9,427 nucleotides of DNA from the NCBI GenBank assembly GCA_946481195.1, contig CAMLNG010000112.1, forward strand, positions 1 through 9,427, written 5' to 3'. The stretch is from an uncultured Chromatiaceae bacterium. GTDB taxonomy: Bacteria > Pseudomonadota > Gammaproteobacteria > Enterobacterales > Alteromonadaceae. The translations under genes were made by a program, and so were the position numbers. The notes beneath the pieces are model-generated. The model worked only from the letters and a program-made list of their open reading frames with translations. It had not been told where the DNA came from and did not search any database. This document shows positions 6,950 through 9,427 of this stretch, one piece after another (positions within the stretch are counted from its first letter, which is position 1; each line of letters opens with the position of its first letter).

Positions 6950-6957
6950 AGGAAGGA
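6950..6957 (+). promoter_or_regulatory. Ribosome binding site fixing the GTG start of dnaG
   Basis: AGGAAGGA lies 5 nt before GTG at 6963. It supports GTG as the true start; the resulting N-terminus MAGQIPRPFIDDLL agrees with other primases, with the zinc ligands at the same residue numbers as in E. coli. Confidence 0.75.
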
Positions 6958-6962
6958 AAAAG

Positions 6963-8681
6963 GTGGCAGGACAAATCCCAAGACCCTTTATTGACGACCT
7001 GTTGGCCCGTACCGACATCGTCGAGCTGATTGATCAGCGGGTGCCGCTGAAAAAAGCCGGTAAAAACTACGCGGCCTGCTGCCCATTTCACAGCGAAAAA
7101 TCACCATCCTTTACTGTCAGCGCCGACAAACAGTTTTATCATTGTTTTGGTTGCGGTGCACACGGCAATGCCATCAGTTTTATGATGGCATTTGAGCAAC
7201 TTGAATTTGTTGAGGCCATTGAAGAACTGGCCAAAATACATCATCTGGAAGTGCCACGCGAAGGTGGACAAAAGGCTTATCAGCAAGGCAGTGCCGATGA
7301 TTACAGCCAGATGGAAAAAGCGGCAAAGATTTATCAGGCACAGCTGCAACATAGTGAACACGCCCTCGCCTACGTGGCAAAACGCGGATTATCCAGCGAA
7401 ACCATCCAGAAATACGGTATAGGCTATGCGCCGGACAGCTGGGATTTACTGCTCAAACAACTGGCTACGACCCGCGCCGGCCGTGACCAGTTGTTTGAGC
7501 TGAAACTAACCAACCGCAATGACAACGGCCGGGAATACGATTTTTTCCGCGACCGCCTGATGTTTCCAATCCGGGATAAACGTGGCCGGGTCATTGGCTT
7601 TGGTGGCAGAGTCTTGGGTGAGGGTACGCCTAAATACTTAAACTCGCCGGAAACCCGGTTGTTCCACAAAGGCCGCGAACTCTATGGCCTTTATGAGGCA
7701 CGCCAGCAACAGGAACGTTTATCCATGTTGCTGGTCGTAGAAGGTTATATGGATGTGGTGGCGTTATCGCAATTCGGTATCGAATTTGCGGTCGCCTGCC
7801 TTGGCACCGCCACGACCGGCGACCATATGCAGACGATGTTTCGGTATACGCCAACCGTGGTGTGTTGTTATGACGGCGACCGTGCCGGTCGTGACGCCGC
7901 CTGGCGTGCCATGCAAAGCGCGTTACCTCATCTGAAAGATGGTGTAGAGCTAAAGTTTGTGTTTCTGCCGGATGGCGAAGACCCGGATACACTGGTACGC
8001 AAGGAAGGCAAAGATGCCTTTATCAGCCGTCTGCAGCAGGCTCAAACACTGAGTAATTATATGTTTGAGCATTTGCTGGCTGAAATGGATGTGAATAGTG
8101 ATGCTGGGAAGTCGGCGTTATGGAACAGAGCCAATGAGCTGATCCTGCAAATTCCAAGTGAATTTTATCGCGAAACTTTGTTAGACCGGTTGGCAAATTT
8201 AGTTGGCAGACCCAGATCTAATCCGGTAGCAACGAAAACTGCTAAAACCAACCCCGCGGTGACAACAGCAACTAAAATTACGCCAATGCGCCGGGCAATT
8301 GCATTGTTATTGCAACACCCGGCTTTGGCTGCAGTGATGCCGCAAGCTCCGGAACTGGCGCATGCCAATCTGCCGGGTATTGAGATTTTACTGGCACTGC
8401 AACACAAGTTGCTTGAGCAACCGGATTTGACCACAGCACAACTGCTCGAACACTGGCGGGGCGCGGTCGAATACAACATTCTGAGCAAATTGGCGCTATG
8501 GGAACATCAGGTAGCAGATGAACAACTAACTGCAGATTTTCTGGATACCTTCAGAGCTATTGAAGATCAGTATCTGCAACAGCGGCTGGAAGCCTTACAA
8601 CGCAAAGACCAGCTGACGAAACTCAGTCTGGCTGAACGTCAGGAATATGCCATGTTGTTAAAGGCATTTAAGACGAAATAA
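6963..8681 (+). CDS. dnaG: DNA primase DnaG
   Basis: DnaG synthesises the RNA primers for chromosome replication and works with the DnaB helicase at the fork. The protein is 572 residues (E. coli 581), starting at GTG. The domains in order are as follows. The CHC2 zinc-binding domain has Cys40, His43, Cys61 and Cys64. The catalytic core includes RDRLMFPIRDKRGRVIGFGG (196-215) and the TOPRIM fold, with LLVVEGYMDVV (256-266, Glu260) and YDGDRAGRD (303-311, Asp304 and Asp306), followed by LPDGEDPDTLV (335-345). A Thr/Ala/Pro/Lys linker spans about 416-440. The C-terminal helical DnaB-interacting domain spans about 441-572. All zinc and metal ligands are present. It follows an attenuator, has a GTG start and precedes rpoD by 104 nt. 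Low expression is expected from this layout. Confidence 0.98.
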   Translation: MAGQIPRPFIDDLLARTDIVELIDQRVPLKKAGKNYAACCPFHSEKSPSFTVSADKQFYHCFGCGAHGNAISFMMAFEQLEFVEAIEELAKIHHLEVPREGGQKAYQQGSADDYSQMEKAAKIYQAQLQHSEHALAYVAKRGLSSETIQKYGIGYAPDSWDLLLKQLATTRAGRDQLFELKLTNRNDNGREYDFFRDRLMFPIRDKRGRVIGFGGRVLGEGTPKYLNSPETRLFHKGRELYGLYEARQQQERLSMLLVVEGYMDVVALSQFGIEFAVACLGTATTGDHMQTMFRYTPTVVCCYDGDRAGRDAAWRAMQSALPHLKDGVELKFVFLPDGEDPDTLVRKEGKDAFISRLQQAQTLSNYMFEHLLAEMDVNSDAGKSALWNRANELILQIPSEFYRETLLDRLANLVGRPRSNPVATKTAKTNPAVTTATKITPMRRAIALLLQHPALAAVMPQAPELAHANLPGIEILLALQHKLLEQPDLTTAQLLEHWRGAVEYNILSKLALWEHQVADEQLTADFLDTFRAIEDQYLQQRLEALQRKDQLTKLSLAERQEYAMLLKAFKTK

Positions 8682-8724
8682 CCGTGAAGCAGTGGGGCCT
8701 TTGCTGGCTAGAAAAGCCGCGCTT

Positions 8725-8733
8725 TGTTATAAT
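8725..8733 (+). promoter_or_regulatory. Candidate extended -10 promoter for rpoD
   Basis: TGTTATAAT combines a perfect -10 (8728-8733) with the TGn extension (8725-8727), which can act without a good -35; no clear -35 is seen at 17 nt. A start near 8740 gives a leader of about 46 nt before rpoD. It would allow sigma-70 synthesis independent of the attenuated rpsU transcript. A small inverted repeat, AAAGC-CGC-GCTTT (8713-8725), overlaps the spacer. Confidence 0.6.
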
Positions 8734-8785
8734 CCCGCATTCGCATTTTTGAAAACTAACTATATCGGGTGGAAGAGCAGCCTCT

Positions 8786-9427
8786 ATGGAGCAAAATCCT
8801 CAGTCGCAATTAAAGCTTCTTATCTTAAAAGGTAAGGAACAAGGTTATTTAACTTTTGCTGAAGTAAACGATCACCTTCCACAAGATATCATCGACTCTG
8901 ACCAGATCGAAGATATTATTCGCATGATTAACGACATGGGCATTCAGGTTTGCGAAACCGCACCTGATGCTGATGACTTAATCATGTCGGACGCAACCCC
9001 TGACGAAGACGCCGCGGAAGAAGCCGCGCAAGCGCTGGTCAGTGTGGACAAAGAGCTTGGTCGTACAACGGACCCGGTCCGGATGTACATGCGCGAAATG
9101 GGTACCGTAGAACTGTTGACCCGCGAAGGCGAAATTGACATCGCTAAACGCATCGAAGACGGCATCAACCAGGTGCAAACGTCGGTCGCAGAATACCCGG
9201 AAGCCATCACTTACCTGCTGGAACAGTGGGACAAATTTGAAGCCGAAGAAATCCGTTTAAGTGACATCGTCACCGCTTTCGTTGACCCTAACGAAGTCGA
9301 CGATCTGCCGCCAACAGCTACCCATATCGGTTCTGATGTGCCGGAAGAAGAACTTGCCGACGAAGACGCCGATATTTCCGGTGACGACGAAGAAAGTGAA
9401 GACGGTGATTCAGACGAAGCAGATACC
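8786..9427 (+). CDS. rpoD: RNA polymerase primary sigma factor sigma-70, 3' end beyond window
   Basis: Sigma-70 directs RNA polymerase to housekeeping promoters. The 214 codons visible (of about 615) are open to the right edge. The start ATG has GGAAGAG (8771-8777) 8 nt upstream, and the N-terminus MEQNPQSQLKLL is that of E. coli RpoD. Region 1.1 (about 1-80, including GYLTFAEVNDHLP and IEDIIRMINDMGIQV) is the autoinhibitory domain. Region 1.2 (about 96-126) reads DPVRMYMREMGTVELL and TREGEIDIAKRIEDG. The non-conserved region then begins and ends at the edge in a strongly acidic Asp/Glu stretch (about 185-214), a trait of proteobacterial RpoD. Regions 2-4 are outside the window. As last gene of the operon it probably has both read-through and its own promoter. 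Confidence 0.98.
   Translation, partial: MEQNPQSQLKLLILKGKEQGYLTFAEVNDHLPQDIIDSDQIEDIIRMINDMGIQVCETAPDADDLIMSDATPDEDAAEEAAQALVSVDKELGRTTDPVRMYMREMGTVELLTREGEIDIAKRIEDGINQVQTSVAEYPEAITYLLEQWDKFEAEEIRLSDIVTAFVDPNEVDDLPPTATHIGSDVPEEELADEDADISGDDEESEDGDSDEADT

Noticed and set aside
7630..7992. Minus-strand 120-codon ORF
   Set aside because: It is antisense to the TOPRIM region of dnaG, and its His/Arg/Pro-rich composition is typical of a shadow of a conserved coding frame.
8944..9210. Minus-strand 88-codon ORF
   Set aside because: It is antisense to rpoD regions 1.1-1.2, which are clearly coding on the plus strand.
1..9427. Mobile elements, CRISPR arrays, tRNA or rRNA genes, phage or defence genes
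   Set aside because: There are no transposase-like frames, spaced direct repeats, tRNA cloverleaf sequences or abrupt composition changes; nearly all the window is accounted for by conserved core genes and a common efflux module.

Overview
This window is an ordinary core-chromosome segment from a gammaproteobacterium. The sigma-70 N-terminus, bS21, TsaD, PlsY and FolB all read as close relatives of the Escherichia/Pseudomonas versions. A yqeY gene sits between rpsU and dnaG, and folB plus a folK-like gene sit next to plsY; both match the Pseudomonas/alteromonad arrangement rather than E. coli. Base composition looks balanced. My best guess is a Rheinheimera/Alishewanella-like member of the Chromatiaceae/Alteromonadales, but this is an inference from protein resemblance and synteny, not a database result.

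Layout. Positions 1-3094 (minus strand) hold a two-gene RND efflux module: a periplasmic adaptor followed after about 20 nt by an HAE1-type inner-membrane pump, which runs off the left edge. Positions 3301-4136 (minus strand) hold folB and a divergent folK-like gene, overlapping by 1 nt. plsY (4288-4893, plus strand) is divergent from folB and faces tsaD (4978-5991, minus strand) across a symmetric, probably bidirectional terminator. tsaD is divergent from the macromolecular synthesis operon on the plus strand: rpsU (6175-6390), yqeY (6409-6852), dnaG (6963-8681) and rpoD (8786 to the right edge, partial).

How the genes work together. The right half couples translation initiation (bS21), DNA replication priming (DnaG) and transcription initiation (sigma-70), with TsaD (tRNA t6A modification) divergent from them. 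An attenuator-like hairpin lies between yqeY and dnaG, and an extended -10 promoter lies just before rpoD. Together they would let one operon give plentiful bS21, little primase and independently controlled sigma-70. The middle supplies folate (FolB, FolK-like) and phospholipid synthesis (PlsY). The left module is a drug/solute efflux pump with no outer-membrane channel gene or regulator visible here.

No previously undescribed biological system is evident. The points most worth a second look are the active-site substitutions in the FolK-like protein, the structured rpsU and plsY leaders, and the attenuator and promoter arrangement inside the dnaG operon.
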